64,000 bases of DNA from Rhipidocladum racemiflorum (Eukaryota > Streptophyta > Magnoliopsida > Poales > Poaceae). The notes beneath the pieces were generated by a model, which did no database searches, had not been told where the DNA came from, and worked only from the letters and a program-made list of their open reading frames with translations. Position 1 is the first letter of the stretch. Each line of letters starts with the position of its first letter. The DNA lies in contig CM070580.1 in assembly GCA_036346355.1 (NCBI GenBank), forward strand, positions 26,393,374-26,457,373. Reading direction: 5' to 3'. Positions 1 through 10,224 of the stretch are shown piece by piece. The translations under genes and the position numbers were made by a program.

Positions 1-574
1 AAATTGACAAGAATCAAGCACTGAATGAAACCATGTTTGAATATATGGTGTTGTGAAAGTTGAGCTCATTGCTTGTTGAGATGGCAAAATTAGCCTCACC
101 TACAAGGCTACAAATAAATAAGTTCAGAGGTCACATTTATATAACCCAACCCAGGCCTGCCTAGGTAGCAGGAAACCCAAGCACCAAAGATATACAAAAA
201 AAATACAGAAGCATTAGTAACAGATAAGCAGGCTCTCTATTGCATGGGAATCAGGCAATCAGCAACGGGGATCCAGTTAAAGAAAATTGTTTCCTACATC
301 ATCAAATGCTTTTCCTTAAATAGAGGGGGCACATACAAGAACCGCACTCTAGTTCCACTTTCAGAATCAATACGACTTGGATTTCAAATTTCTTTAACAT
401 ATGGTGCAAGTAGGATTTAGAATGCGTTGAAGCTAAGACAACAGCACAAGTTACCTCCCTTGTACATAGCTCAGCATTTCTACTTTTTAGAGATCGTGAC
501 AATGTTTTTTACAACTATTGCTGTAGGAACTAGGAATTGCACACAAGGAACAGATTTTCGTTCTTCATTTTCAC
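1..574 (-). other. Part of CLPP5 intron 3
   Basis: This stretch follows the GT donor at 574/573 of the third inferred coding exon. No further ClpP motif is readable in any frame, so it is taken as intron running off the left edge. No repeat or RNA gene was recognised. Confidence 0.55.
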
Positions 575-1272
575 CTTGGTGGGATTGATGGCGTCAAGAT
601 ACAGAAGCTGTGCAACGATGATGTTCGCCATATCATCCTCCACAGGGCCACCGCACCGGATAATCCTCTGCGCGAAAACACACACACACACAATCACACA
701 TCGCACATTACATACCTATAACAAAACCCCAACGAAGGAGACCAAACACTTATAGAAAATCCAGTTGTCTCGTACGTGCTGGAAGAGCTGACTGACGACG
801 CTCTGGAACCGCTCCATCAGCAAGGGCGACGGCCCGCGCTCCTGCCCCGCTGCATACTCCACAGGGAAGTAGGGCGACCTCGGCAACACCAAGTCATCCC
901 TACCACACGCACACAGCACCATCAGAACCCTTAGAAACCAAACCTCCCCCGCGCCCGCCGACCAGACGACGCGGAGCTATAACGTGTTCATCACAACTCA
1001 ACTAAACCTGATCGACCAAATCCCGCGCCTCTGAGCAACTCCGTGCGGTCCCGTGGAGGCGGCGGAGGCAACCACGGCGCGAGCACACCTCCGGTTCCTG
1101 CGAGACGGAGACGGTTAGGGTAGAGAAGCTGGAACCGTGAAGAGACGACGGAGAGCAAGGGAGGGAGGGGGAACCTGAGGGGTGGTAGGGATCTGGGGGT
1201 GGGGGTGCGATTCGGGTTCGTGCGGAGGAGAGGGGCGGTGAGGGAGGAGGAGGCGGCGGCAGCGATCGCCAT
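575..1272 (-). CDS. CLPP5: Plastid ATP-dependent Clp protease proteolytic subunit 5, 5' exons only
   Basis: Serine-protease subunit of the stromal Clp core, which degrades unfolded and regulatory plastid proteins. I read four exons: 1272-1175, 1097-1008, 899-776 and 667-575, all with GT/AG borders and consistent phase, giving the first 135 residues. The ATG at 1272 opens a Ser/Ala/Pro/Arg-rich stretch typical of a chloroplast transit peptide. Then come GIWSIRDDL, SPYFPVEYAAGQERG, MERFQSVVSQLFQH and RIIRCGGPVEDDMANIIVAQ, which match CLPP5 rather than CLPP3, CLPP4 or CLPP6. The catalytic Ser, His and Asp would lie in exons beyond the left edge. The 77-bp intron inside the transit peptide is inferred: without it the ATG frame does not reach GIWSIR. 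A Harbinger transposon begins 105 bp upstream of the ATG, so the native promoter is probably displaced. Identity is secure; the first-exon split is less so. Confidence 0.88.
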
Positions 1273-1654
1273 GGACGGGAGGGGAGGGGAGCTCGCGTGG
1301 GGTTTTGCGCGGAGAGGCTTTGGTTGCGCTTCTTATCCGCGAGGAGAGTTGTAAGAGGAGGGGAGCGAGTGGAGTTAGGGCCTGTTTGGTGAGGCTTTTT
1401 TAGTGGTTTATAAGCAAAAAAAGCTAAAACCTAAACAAACAACCTGTTTTTAAGCTAAATTTAAAAAAAGCCATACACTCCATCACAACTAAAAGCCAAA
1501 AGCCTGTCATATGGTGCTTTTTTTGGCTTTTGCGGGATAGAAAATCTGTTTGCCCCTAAACTTCAATACTAATTACGATAAAATGCCATTCAACTCCCTT
1601 CAGTTTTTTTCCTCCAATTTTTTTGTTCTCCCGCAGCCCCAGCCAAACGATGGA

Positions 1655-2060
1655 CGAGCGCATCACCGCCCCGTGCTAGGGTTCCCGCCGACGCCTTCGT
1701 TGGCTCCTCCCCGTCGACGCCGTCCTCGCATCCTCCTTCACGCCGGCCGCCCCTCGCATCCTCCCCGCCGACGCCGACATCACCTCCTCCACGTCGACGC
1801 TGATCTCGGCCAAATCCGGCGACGCCATCCTCCCCGTCGACACCGTCCTCGCATCCTCACCGTCAGCGCCGTCCTCGCATCCTCCCCGCCGACCCCGACA
1901 TCACCTCCTCCACGGAGACGCTGATCTCGGCCAAATCCGCCGACGCCTAACCCCGCAGCCACCTTCGTCGTCGGCACCTCCTTCAAGACGACGTCGCAGC
2001 CATCCTCGATTCCCTCTTCAGGCCGACGTCACAGCCATCCTCAACGCCCACCTCAATTTC
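1655..2060 (+). repeat. GC-rich degenerate tandem repeat in Harbinger element 1
   Basis: Imperfect copies of a CGCCGACGCCGTCCTCGCATCCTCC-like unit, interspersed with GATCTCGGCCAAATCC, fill this stretch and make long open frames on both strands. The frames look like by-products of the repeat and are not called as genes. It sits where the 5' leader of the transposon's first gene would be. Confidence 0.6.
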
Positions 2061-2540
2061 TCCCTTTGCTGGTAATCTGAAGGTACGAACAGACTTCTCA
2101 ATTTTGTTGATTTCTTGGATGAATTGAAGTTGAAGTGCTTCATACTAGTTCAAATTGGTAGAATGGCGTTCTAGGTTTTGATACATATTGATGAGAAATT
2201 GGTATGCAGCAGAGTGGTAATGCTCTGAGAAATTGGTATACTAGTTCAAATATTTATGTATGCAGCAGAGTGGTAATGCTCTGAGATTTGCTATGAGATA
2301 TTGGTACATATTGGTAGATATTGATGAGAAATTGCTCTGAGATATTGATACATATTGGTAGATATTGATGTTCACTTGCTTTACATATATGAAATCTGTG
2401 AAGTGACATAGATCATGCTTTGCTTTAGTTCTTTTTTATTCTGTTGGATTGTAATGAATGGTATTCATCCTATTTGCATGCTTGTGTACATGAAATAATT
2501 GTAATGTTTACTACTTAAATATTTCAATGTAAATTATCTA

Positions 2541-3478
2541 GATGGATCTAATTCCTATCACCAAGGCAAACTGGGATGCATTCCACGACAGGGTGTTTTG
2601 CAAGATTTGTAAGGAGGAAGTAGAGGATGGTAATAGACCACTGGGATGTCTGAGTAACACCAAGCTACAAGAACCTACAACAAAAGTTTTATCAGATGAC
2701 GGGTAGAAAGCATGACAAGAAACAATTCAAGAATCATTGGGAAGGACTGAAGAAAGATTACAGTTTGTGGATTGAACTCAAACTTAAAGCAACTGGTCTA
2801 GGTTGGGATCATCAAAAAGGCACTATAGATGCATCCGATGCTTGGTGGGAGGACCACATAAAGGTAGTTTGTGTATAAATATTTGTATGCTTCAGTTCAT
2901 AATACTACAATTATATTTAAGATGAGTACAATCTTTTTTTTATCCAGAATCATCCCAAACATAAGAATTTTCGCTATGGACCTCCGGAGAACCTAGATGA
3001 GATGGAGGTCATGTTTGCAAAGACATGTGTCACGGGTAACACTTCAACCATTCCGGGTGAGACTACACAAGATGGCAATAATACTATTGATGTTGATGGT
3101 TTGGAGGATGGCATGGTGGTCGCAATAATGATGTGGATACCAATGAGGACATTGGCAGGAAATCAACTGCCCTACTAGCGTGGGTGTGCTAGTATTACTC
3201 CTAGCCCAAAGAAGAGTAGGAAAAACCCCATGGCGAGAGATTTTAAGCGTATGGTGGACATTATGGCTAGTGGTAATGCTTCCAATGGTCCATCCATAGC
3301 GAAGTGATGGATATAGCTATAAAATTTGGGGTAGTTGAAGGAAGTGATGAACACTTCATTGCAACAAGGCTCTTTATTAAACAAGAAAACAGAGAAGTGT
3401 TTGTCACCATTAAAACCGATGAAGGAAAGATTAATTGGCTCAAGAGGATGTATGACCTCAAGATGAAGAAGGAATAGA
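2541..3478 (+). pseudogene. Myb/SANT-like DNA-binding ORF of Harbinger element 1, frameshifted
   Basis: The ATG at 2541 begins MDLIPITKANWDAF, then CKICKEEVEDGNRPLG, and after a frame change near 2650-2680 TGRKHDKKQFKNHWEGLKKD and TGLGWDHQKGTIDASDAWW. This is the Myb/SANT-like (trihelix-type) domain of the accessory protein that helps Harbinger transposases bind and enter the nucleus. An intron-like gap (GT near 2863, AG near 2947) precedes HPKHKNFRYGPPENLDEMEV. At least two further frame changes or stops occur near 3176 and 3307, before the end KRMYDLKMKKE and its stop near 3478. Taken together it is not translatable as one protein, so the element probably cannot supply this factor itself. 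Confidence 0.72.
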
Positions 3479-3701
3479 ACTATTTTGATGTATTTTTAAA
3501 TTTGTGAACTATTTTGTGATCAAGACGCTCATTTTGTTGACTAGTGATGGTTATGTAATGGAGTTAAAACTATTGTTTCATGTTATGAATCCGTAAGACA
3601 TCATGATATGTATTGTTTTTGTTTTTCCCTTTATACCTTATCGTATGTGATTATTTGTACTTAGTTACATCATATCATGTTGTTCTTCTAACTGTTTGTA
3701 G

Positions 3702-5024
3702 ATGAGCTCGTCAAGTGGAATTTATTTATCAACAACTGAGAGTGATTCTTCTAGCGATGGTGAAGTTCAGAATACAAAAAAAAGAAGTTACCATATCAAA
3801 ATTTTGTTGCAACAGCTGGGTACGTTGGTATGCATTACTTTGACACATACCTAAACAAGAAGTTTAGGAGACAACCACTAATGACTGGATATGAATGGGT
3901 AATGGAGCAACTGAGTGATGAAAGAGATTGTTACAACATGTTTAGAATGAGTAGGGATGTTTTCAATAGCTTGCATGAAGTCTTGGTCACAAAGTATGAA
4001 CTGAAATCAACTAGGTATATGAGTTCTACAGAAGCTTTGGCTATGTTCTTGTGGAAAGTTGGTGACCCTCAGTCAGTTAGACAAGTCATGAACCGCTTCA
4101 AAAGGTCAAGTGAAACAGTGAATAGAAAATTTCATGAAGTATTAGACTGTTTGTATAGTTTATCTGAACATTACATTAAACCAAGAGATCCAGAGTTCAA
4201 AACAGTGCATCAAAGACTTCAAGATAATCGATTCTCTCCCCATTTCAATAATTGCATAGGAGCAATTGATGGTACACATGTTCCTGTTGTTGTGCCAGCA
4301 GATGAGCAGGTTGCTCACACTGGTCGCCATGGTTTTACGTTTCAAAATGTGATGGCAGTGTGTGACTTCGATATGAGGTTTACATTTGTTGTTGTTCTTT
4401 GGATGGCGGGTTCAGCCCATGACACAAGGATATTCAATGATACTTTGAATAAGTATTCAAATCAGTTTCCTCATCCTCCCAACGGTATTTGTCTTCTCTA
4501 AAAATTGTTTCATATGATCACCTTATCGGTTTGCATCGTGATCATTTGATTGTTTCGCATGTACAGGAAAATATTATCTTGTTGATGCGGGATATCAAAA
4601 TCGAAAGGGTTATCTAGCTCCTTACAAGGGACAAAAGTACCATCTACCAGAATTTCGACGAGGTCGGCAACCGAGTGGTAAATATGAGGTGTTCAATTAT
4701 GCTCACTCATCCCTTCGAAATGTGATTGAACGTTCTTTTGGCGTGCTAAAGATGAAATGGAGAATCTTGTTGGCTATGCCAAGTTACGACATGGATAAGC
4801 AAACACGGATCATTATTGCATGTATGACGCTTCACAACTTCATTCGGGATAGTGCTTTACATGATGAACTTTTTGAGAGATGTGACGGTGACGAAGATTA
4901 TGATCCAAACACTTCACAACTTGGATTTTCCGGAGGAATTGATGCCAATGGATCAACAGTTGATGAAATAGATATGTGTGCCTTTCGTGAGAGTATTGCT
5001 AATTCGTTGATGATCACAAGATAA
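3702..5024 (+). pseudogene. PIF/Harbinger DDE transposase, one homopolymer frameshift
   Basis: Exon 1 runs from the ATG at 3702 to about 4484 and exon 2 from 4567 to the stop at 5024; the intron has GT/AG borders and keeps phase. DDE_Tnp_4 family motifs are clear: IGAIDGTHV (first Asp), GSAHDTRIF (second Asp), DAGYQNRKGYLAPYKG, then NVIERSFGVLKMKWRIL (Glu). The helix-turn-helix part is residues such as SETVNRKFHEVL. The only defect I see is a 1-nt length change in the A-run at about 3775-3784, which separates the serine/aspartate-rich N-terminus from the rest. An internal ATG at 3830 would still give a product with all three catalytic residues but lacking about 40 residues. It could be a sequencing error or a true mutation. 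Confidence 0.85.
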
Positions 5025-5249
5025 TCTGCGGATTACGTACTTGAATAGGATCCTGCTATCATTTTGTTATCTATTGGTGTCTACCATGAGTTCATGTAGG
5101 CTACTCTTGTGATGCTAGAAGCGTATTTCTGTGTCATGTTAATCTCCAGATTATGTACTTGATTAGCTAGCAGTTTTGTATTTCTACCGACACGACTTCT
5201 GCTTTAAACACTACACAAATTTTGCACTTTGTCACTTACGTACAATAAT

Positions 5250-5610
5250 TGAGAATGGAACAATTTGGACCAAAAGATTGCTTGGAATTTATTTCATCTG
5301 GAGAATTTTTCTTTCCAAAGCGAAGAAATCCGAAGAAAAAATTGTTTCGTTTTTATGGACAAAATGTACAACTTGTATGGAAAAAATGCATACAGAACTC
5401 GTTTTTATGAAAGAGCATACAAGAAAAACGAAGCATCGTTTCCATACAAGAAAAACGAAACAAGTTGTGTTCATTACCGAAGAAAAACGAAGCAAAAAAT
5501 TTGATCAACTTGTATGGAAAAAATGCATACAGACTTTTGTAATGAACACACATGCATGGGTTAACATGGAAAAAATGCATACAGCCTGTATGATATACGT
5601 GAAACAATTT
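5250..5610 (+). repeat. Short interspersed motif repeats in Harbinger element 1
   Basis: ATGGAAAAAATGCATACAG and ACAAGAAAAACGAA recur several times in loose tandem order. Overlapping open frames here differ only by frame and encode low-complexity Lys/Thr/Phe stretches, so no gene is called. Confidence 0.5.
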
Positions 5611-5811
5611 ACATCATATCAAGAGGAGCTAAGGGCAATTCAGACTTTCAATATTTTATCACCATCTCTAAAAGCCAACTAGCCTCTAAAAAGCTAGATT
5701 ACCAAACACCCTACATTAGCTTAAAAGCTAGATGCTTAAAAGTTGTTTAAGCCAAAAAGCTGGCTTTAAGCTATAAGCCAAAAAGCCAAAGCCTCAACAA
5801 ATAGGCCCTTA

Positions 5812-6567
5812 GACCATACCGTCTCCTTCCCCTCCGCGAAGGGATTCTCATTCCCTTCAACTAGAGGTGGCAACGGGAGAATTCAATTTCCCGTTGAGGA
5901 GTGCCTCCCCGTCCTCGTCCCCACGAACGGAAAATTTTCCCATCTCTGTCCCTGTTCCCCGTCTCGGGGGATAAAATCCTCCGTCCCCATCCCCGCGAAA
6001 ATTTTACACAAGAGAAGAGCTCGTATATCCATTTTAACTCTAAAATCGTATCAACATGCAAGGAAAAAAGAATGCATGCATTCATTGAAGATTATATTGC
6101 CCCGTTTATGAAAATGTGAATATGATGGGCTAGATAATATGTTTGCAATCTAACAACTAAATTGGACTAAACTAAATTCAAATCCCCAACCGGATCCCCG
6201 TGGGGAAAAAAATTCCCCGTCCCCGTCCCCGCCATCCCCGACGGGGGAATAATTTTCCCCGTTTCCATCCCCGCGGGGGACGATTTCATCCCATACCCGT
6301 CCCCTAATAGAGGAATTCCCCGCTGGGAATCGGGGAACAGGTCCCCATTGCCACCCCTACCTTCAACGCTCCAACGGATTCCCTTCAGTATTCCCTTTGT
6401 GAAGGGATTCTCTCACCCATTCCCTCTAGCAAGGGATTTTCTCTCCTTTCCCTATGCAATTCCCTTTAAAGGGAATCTGTTGGGGATGAGGGCAAATAAA
6501 GGGAATGGGAATGAGGAAAGAGAACATGGAAGGGAATGAAATGAAGGGAATATGGTTGGGGATGGTC
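5812..6567. mobile_element. Tourist-type MITE with a nested hAT MITE
   Basis: Ends GACCATACC... and ...GGGATGGTC are inverted and flanked by TTA (5809-5811 and 6568-6570), as expected for a Harbinger-mobilised Tourist MITE. Without the nested element it is about 250 bp. Its interior repeats AAGGGAAT/ATTCCCTT, as does the 259-bp MITE at 33455, and the two are probably related. The left TTA is shared with the neighbouring 4.4-kb Harbinger element. Confidence 0.82.
5862..6359. mobile_element. hAT-type MITE, 498 bp
   Basis: Imperfect terminal inverted repeats TAGAGGTGGCAACGGG and, read inverted at the right, TAGGGGTGGCAATGGGG. The 8-bp direct repeat CCTTCAAC (5854-5861 and 6360-6367) is the target duplication length typical of hAT. 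The interior is rich in CCCCGTCCCC/GGGGACGGGG motifs. No coding capacity. It is inserted inside the Tourist MITE. Confidence 0.88.
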
Positions 6568-6570
6568 TTA

Positions 6571-6730
6571 ATTTAGAATTTTAAGCTCAATTCGCAAGTC
6601 TTTCAGCTCATTTGGATGACATATGGGATCGTCTGTATGTATGACAGTGGACCAGAGTGTCAAATTCCGAAATGCGAATTTTAAAGTGTGTTAAATTCTG
6701 AAAACTCTCGAGCGAGTGATGAGTGTAGAC
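6571..6730. repeat. MITE-like sequence related to 33140-33300
   Basis: The stretch around GTATGTATGACAGTGGACCAGAGTG resembles GTGTGTATGACAATGGGCCAGAGTG near 33217-33247. Both lie between inverted AATTTTAA/TTTTAGCG-type segments. Ends are not resolved, so this is a family resemblance only. Confidence 0.35.
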
Positions 6731-6732
6731 TT

Positions 6733-7475
6733 TGGACCAGGTTCACAAAACCGTGAAAACTAGTTGAAAACCACGGTTTTTGAACCGGTTCGAAATCTTA
6801 AATCGATCGATAAATCGGTTTAATTAAAAGAAATTCAAAAAGTTTAAAAAATTTAAGAAAATTTATGCGATGTAAACCGGTGAAAACCGAGCGATTTTTC
6901 GAGAAAACCGACGAAAACCGCTCAAAAGGCTCAACTCGCCGACTGGTTTTCATTTTTTAAAAAATTTGTTTTGAATTTTTTTTGTTCAAACGAGGGTTTA
7001 CAAAACCGTTTTCGAATTGAAAATCGAGACTCCGCCGGTATCGGTTTTTCGCGAAAACCAAGCGAAAACCGTCAAAAAGGGTTTGAAAACAGAGTGTTTG
7101 AACAAAAAAAATTTTAAAACAGATGCAAAAAAAATCAAAAACCGCTCGGCGAATTGAACCTTTTGGGCGATCGGTTTCTTGAGCGATTTTCGTCGGTTTT
7201 CTCGAAAAATCGCTCGGTTTACATTGCATAATTTTTTTTGAATTGGACTGGTTTACCGGTCGGTTTTATATTTCGGTAAGGCTCGAAATCTCAAAAATCG
7301 ATCGAAATTCTCTATTTTCGTTCGGCTTTGTTAACCCTGGTTCAAACGCTCGGTTTCGAAACTCTTCGGTTTTTGACGATTTTCGATCGATTTTCGCGAA
7401 AAGCCGGTACCGAGCAGGATCCGATTTTCAATCTCAAAACGATTTTGTAAACCCTGCTTTGGACCATTCTAAGGT
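6733..7475. repeat. Complex foldback region of AACCGGTTTT-type inverted repeats
   Basis: Two nested pairs of inverted segments are visible. About 6860-6950 (GTAAACCGGTGAAAACCGAG, then TTTTCGAGAAAACCGACG) matches the reverse complement of about 7145-7230. About 6995-7065 (GGGTTTACAAAACCG...) matches the reverse complement of about 7385-7458. The whole could fold into a long branched hairpin. Ends TTTGGACCAGGTTCAC (6733) and TGCTTTGGACCATTC (7470) look related. No protein motif is visible. The class is unknown; a non-autonomous foldback or MULE-like element is possible. Confidence 0.55.
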
Positions 7476-8279
7476 TTAAAAGGGTTGCACTGGTGGTGCG
7501 GTCCTCGTGAGGACCTGTTTGAGAATTTTTTACTGCTCCTGTTAAAAAATTTATCGTGAAAATAGTGGTACTGAGTTTGGGTTACAAAAATTAGTCCTGT
7601 ATATGGAAAGAACCGTATCTCCCAAGCATTGCAACATGCTGGCCCCATCTCTGCCTCTCATGCCGCACCGTCCAGGCTTACCTCTCCACAGGCCCCACCG
7701 CAAGACGAAAGCAGCACCTACAGGGCGTTGCACCCTCCCTCCCCCCTCGCAATGCCACCGGTCTCCCTCACAAGCGATGGCACGCGTCCACTCTACCAAA
7801 CCTGCCCCGGTTCGCGTTGGCACTTGTTGCCTCCTCAAAACGGGCCCTAGACTGAAGAATCGTTTGTCGTCACACAATTTTCTTTTACATCACATTCCTC
7901 CATCCCGTTCGCATGCCGAAAGCTGTCCCGTGCATTGGCTCAATCCCTCGCTATAAATTACGAGTGCTGCGATGGTTTGCATCAGGCAGGGATAGAGTGA
8001 GGTAGTTCAACAATTCTAAGCGAGTTGAGAAAAATGAGAGCCCGAAGAGGAGAGACGGGAGAAAATAAGGAGGCAAAAAAGAAGTACAAATAGAAATTTG
8101 TAGTAAAAATTCTAGAGGAATTTAGTCGGTGTTCATAATTTCGTGGAATTTATTCAAAGTTAACCTCTTTTTTCGAGTATTTGATTCCGAATCCGTATTT
8201 TGTAGGTATTCTTCAGGAAGATTATTTTGTATGTTGCCCAGGCTTTTGTAATCTTCAGCACTGCTGTAGGAAGGTTAGT
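7476..8279 (+). other. Unassigned stretch with a TATA-like promoter
   Basis: CCTCGCTATAAATTACG near 7945-7965 reads as a plausible TATA region followed by a purine-rich leader. The C-rich part at 7630-7850 is open in several frames on both strands, but no domain is recognisable. It may be the 5' end of the broken zinc-finger fragment further right. Nothing else could be supported. Confidence 0.3.
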
Positions 8280-9120
8280 TTGTAATATTTAGAAATATTA
8301 GTAGAATTAGTAGAATATTAATATAATTAGCAATACATAAAATATGGCATTAGTATAACGAGCAATATATGAAATGACGGTAATTGAGTAACGAGTATTA
8401 CATGAAATGACAATAATAGTGTAATGAGTAGTACATAAAATGTGGTATAATTGGTGTAATGTTAGTGAAAGTAGTAGTATGTGAAATGACTATGTTGATG
8501 TAATGAGTAGCTCATGAAGTGAGGATAGAAAGCATAAATAATGATGTGTACTTAGCGTGATTTTAGTGCAATTAATATTATATAAAATAACAGTATTAGT
8601 ACAGGTTATGACAATAATAGTATAATAGCAATACATGAAAAAACGGTACATGGCGTTAATAATGGCATAATGTTACTGAAATATTAGTATGAATATTGTA
8701 ATATTAGTGTATTACCAGTATGATATGATAAAATTAGTAGTACGTAAAATGGTAGTAATACTACAATATATGCATAACTTTAATAATGTTCACATAATAT
8801 TACGAGAATATTTGTATGATTAGTACAATAATAGTACAACTAGTAGAACATGAATTGACTGTATTAGTACATTACGTAGTACATAAAATAACAATATTAG
8901 GACAACGAGGGGTGCATTAAATGATAACAACGTTGCAAAGAGTAATACACAAATTGATGATAAAAGGCATAAATAATATTAATAATTGGTGTGATGTTAG
9001 TGCAAATAGTATGACCTGAAATGACATTGTTCATGAAATGAGTAGTACATGAATTAATAATACGAGGTACAAATAATGGTGCATAATTACTTGAACAGTA
9101 GCACATGAAAATTATCTTCA
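8280..9120. repeat. Degenerate AT-rich tandem array
   Basis: Loose repeats of TAGTACATGAAATGACAATA / AGTGTAATGAGTAG with a spacing of roughly 45-60 bp and many substitutions. Non-coding. It is placed upstream of the zinc-finger gene fragment, where an intron or leader would lie. Confidence 0.6.
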
Positions 9121-9210
9121 TGCATTTTCTATGTTAGTATTGATTAGGGATATAACGAACTGTACGTTAGTATTTACTATGCGTGTGTCATTTGCTACGA
9201 TAAGTATTAT

Positions 9211-9883
9211 ATGGCAGATATTCAAGATTTATTCATGTTTTACAGTGACGACGTTGTTCGAGATGGTCCATATGGGGTGGACCTTTCAAACTACAGAGCG
9301 ACTTTTCGTAAGCGGAAGTGGCTTGCCAAGAATACGAAAAACTACCCAGATGTTTCTTGAAAGGATGCACCTGTGCCACCGGAGTTTCCTCGCCCAAACT
9401 ACAACTGCGATGCATCGACGTGGATAATGCAGTCTAGACATCCCAACACCGCTAGCCAAGCACACACAAGTGCCGCTACTAAGCTCGCATAAGTTAATGA
9501 TATGCATTTATATATCGTAATTTGTTTTTCATACTTCTAACTTCGTCTATGCATGACACCAATAACATGACAGTTGCTACTTTTTTCAATGGATCGATGG
9601 CCCAGACAAGTACGATAGGGAGTACTTCGAGCACAAACTGTACCTGCACTATGCAGCTGCGACCGAGCGCTACACCCAGTGGAAATCTGACCTTGAGATT
9701 ATGGAACAAAAACCAAATTACCCGCGCTACCGCCCAGATGATGCGTACTTCTGGAAGCCCATTTATGAGCATCAGGAACAAGAAAAGAAGGTGAAGGAGC
9801 AAGCCGAGGTGGCTTGTTTCCAGGAGGAGCCGAAGATCTCCCCTGAAGACTATTGTTGGGTAGATATGTATGGGCCTAATTAG
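9211..9883 (+). pseudogene. Broken zinc-finger (GRF-like) gene fragment, transposon-associated
   Basis: A frame from the ATG at 9211 reads DGPYGVDLSNYRATF, hits a TGA near 9358, and continues as PVPPEFPRPNYNC then MQSRHPNTAS. After an apparent intron (acceptor ...CATGACAG near 9571) it resumes as CYFFQWIDGPDKYDREYFE and ends at VDMYGPN with a stop at 9883. FFQWIDGPDK after a Cys-rich module with an SRHP motif is typical of a highly repeated grass protein family with GRF-like zinc fingers. Here the stop and loss of expected cysteines indicate decay. Function is unknown; recognition rests on motif memory only. Confidence 0.45.
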
Positions 9884-10224
9884 AAGAAAACCGAGGCCAA
9901 CAACTTCGCCAAATCAAAAGGGAAGGCGCCGATGGATCTTTCCGTGTAAGGTCTACGACATGCAGCATGACTTCTTTACAACTCCAAAAGGCGCACATGT
10001 ATCGTATTTATACTTCCTATTCATCATTTGTCTATGTCGCTATTTGTACCGTACAAGTACGATAGTTAACATAGGCAACGAACCGAATTGTATACTCCAC
10101 GCATTTTTGCATGTTTTCTATATCATGCAATGCAACGGTTCTATATGCGCTATCTATCTTCTCTCATTTTGTACGCCTTTTGTTCATCTTCATGTTTATC
10201 ACGTGTACATCGATTTGATTACAA

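Larger units (their letters stand above)
1378..5808 (+). mobile_element. PIF/Harbinger DNA transposon, 4.4 kb, element 1
   Basis: Terminal inverted repeats of about 17-20 bp (GGGCCTRTTTGKTGAGG at both ends, right end read on the minus strand) are flanked by the 3-bp target duplication TTA (1375-1377 and 5809-5811), the hallmark of PIF/Harbinger insertion. Subterminal sequence is rich in AAAAGCCA/AAGCTA motifs at both ends. It carries the two genes expected of the superfamily, both on the plus strand: a Myb/SANT-like DNA-binding protein (broken) and a DDE transposase (nearly intact). It lies immediately upstream of CLPP5, and its right TTA doubles as the left flank of a Tourist MITE. Confidence 0.9.

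Noticed and set aside
1550..1986. Overlapping Pro/Arg-rich and Gly/Arg-rich frames on both strands
   Set aside because: They arise from the GC-rich degenerate tandem repeat; no domain, and both strands are equally open.
5176..5682. 168-codon plus-strand frame
   Set aside because: Made of repeated ATGCATACAG/AAAAACGAA motifs inside Harbinger element 1 and low-complexity when translated; other frames are open too.
7551..7956. Several 70-117 codon frames on both strands
   Set aside because: C-rich composition keeps all frames open; no recognisable motif or consistent start context.
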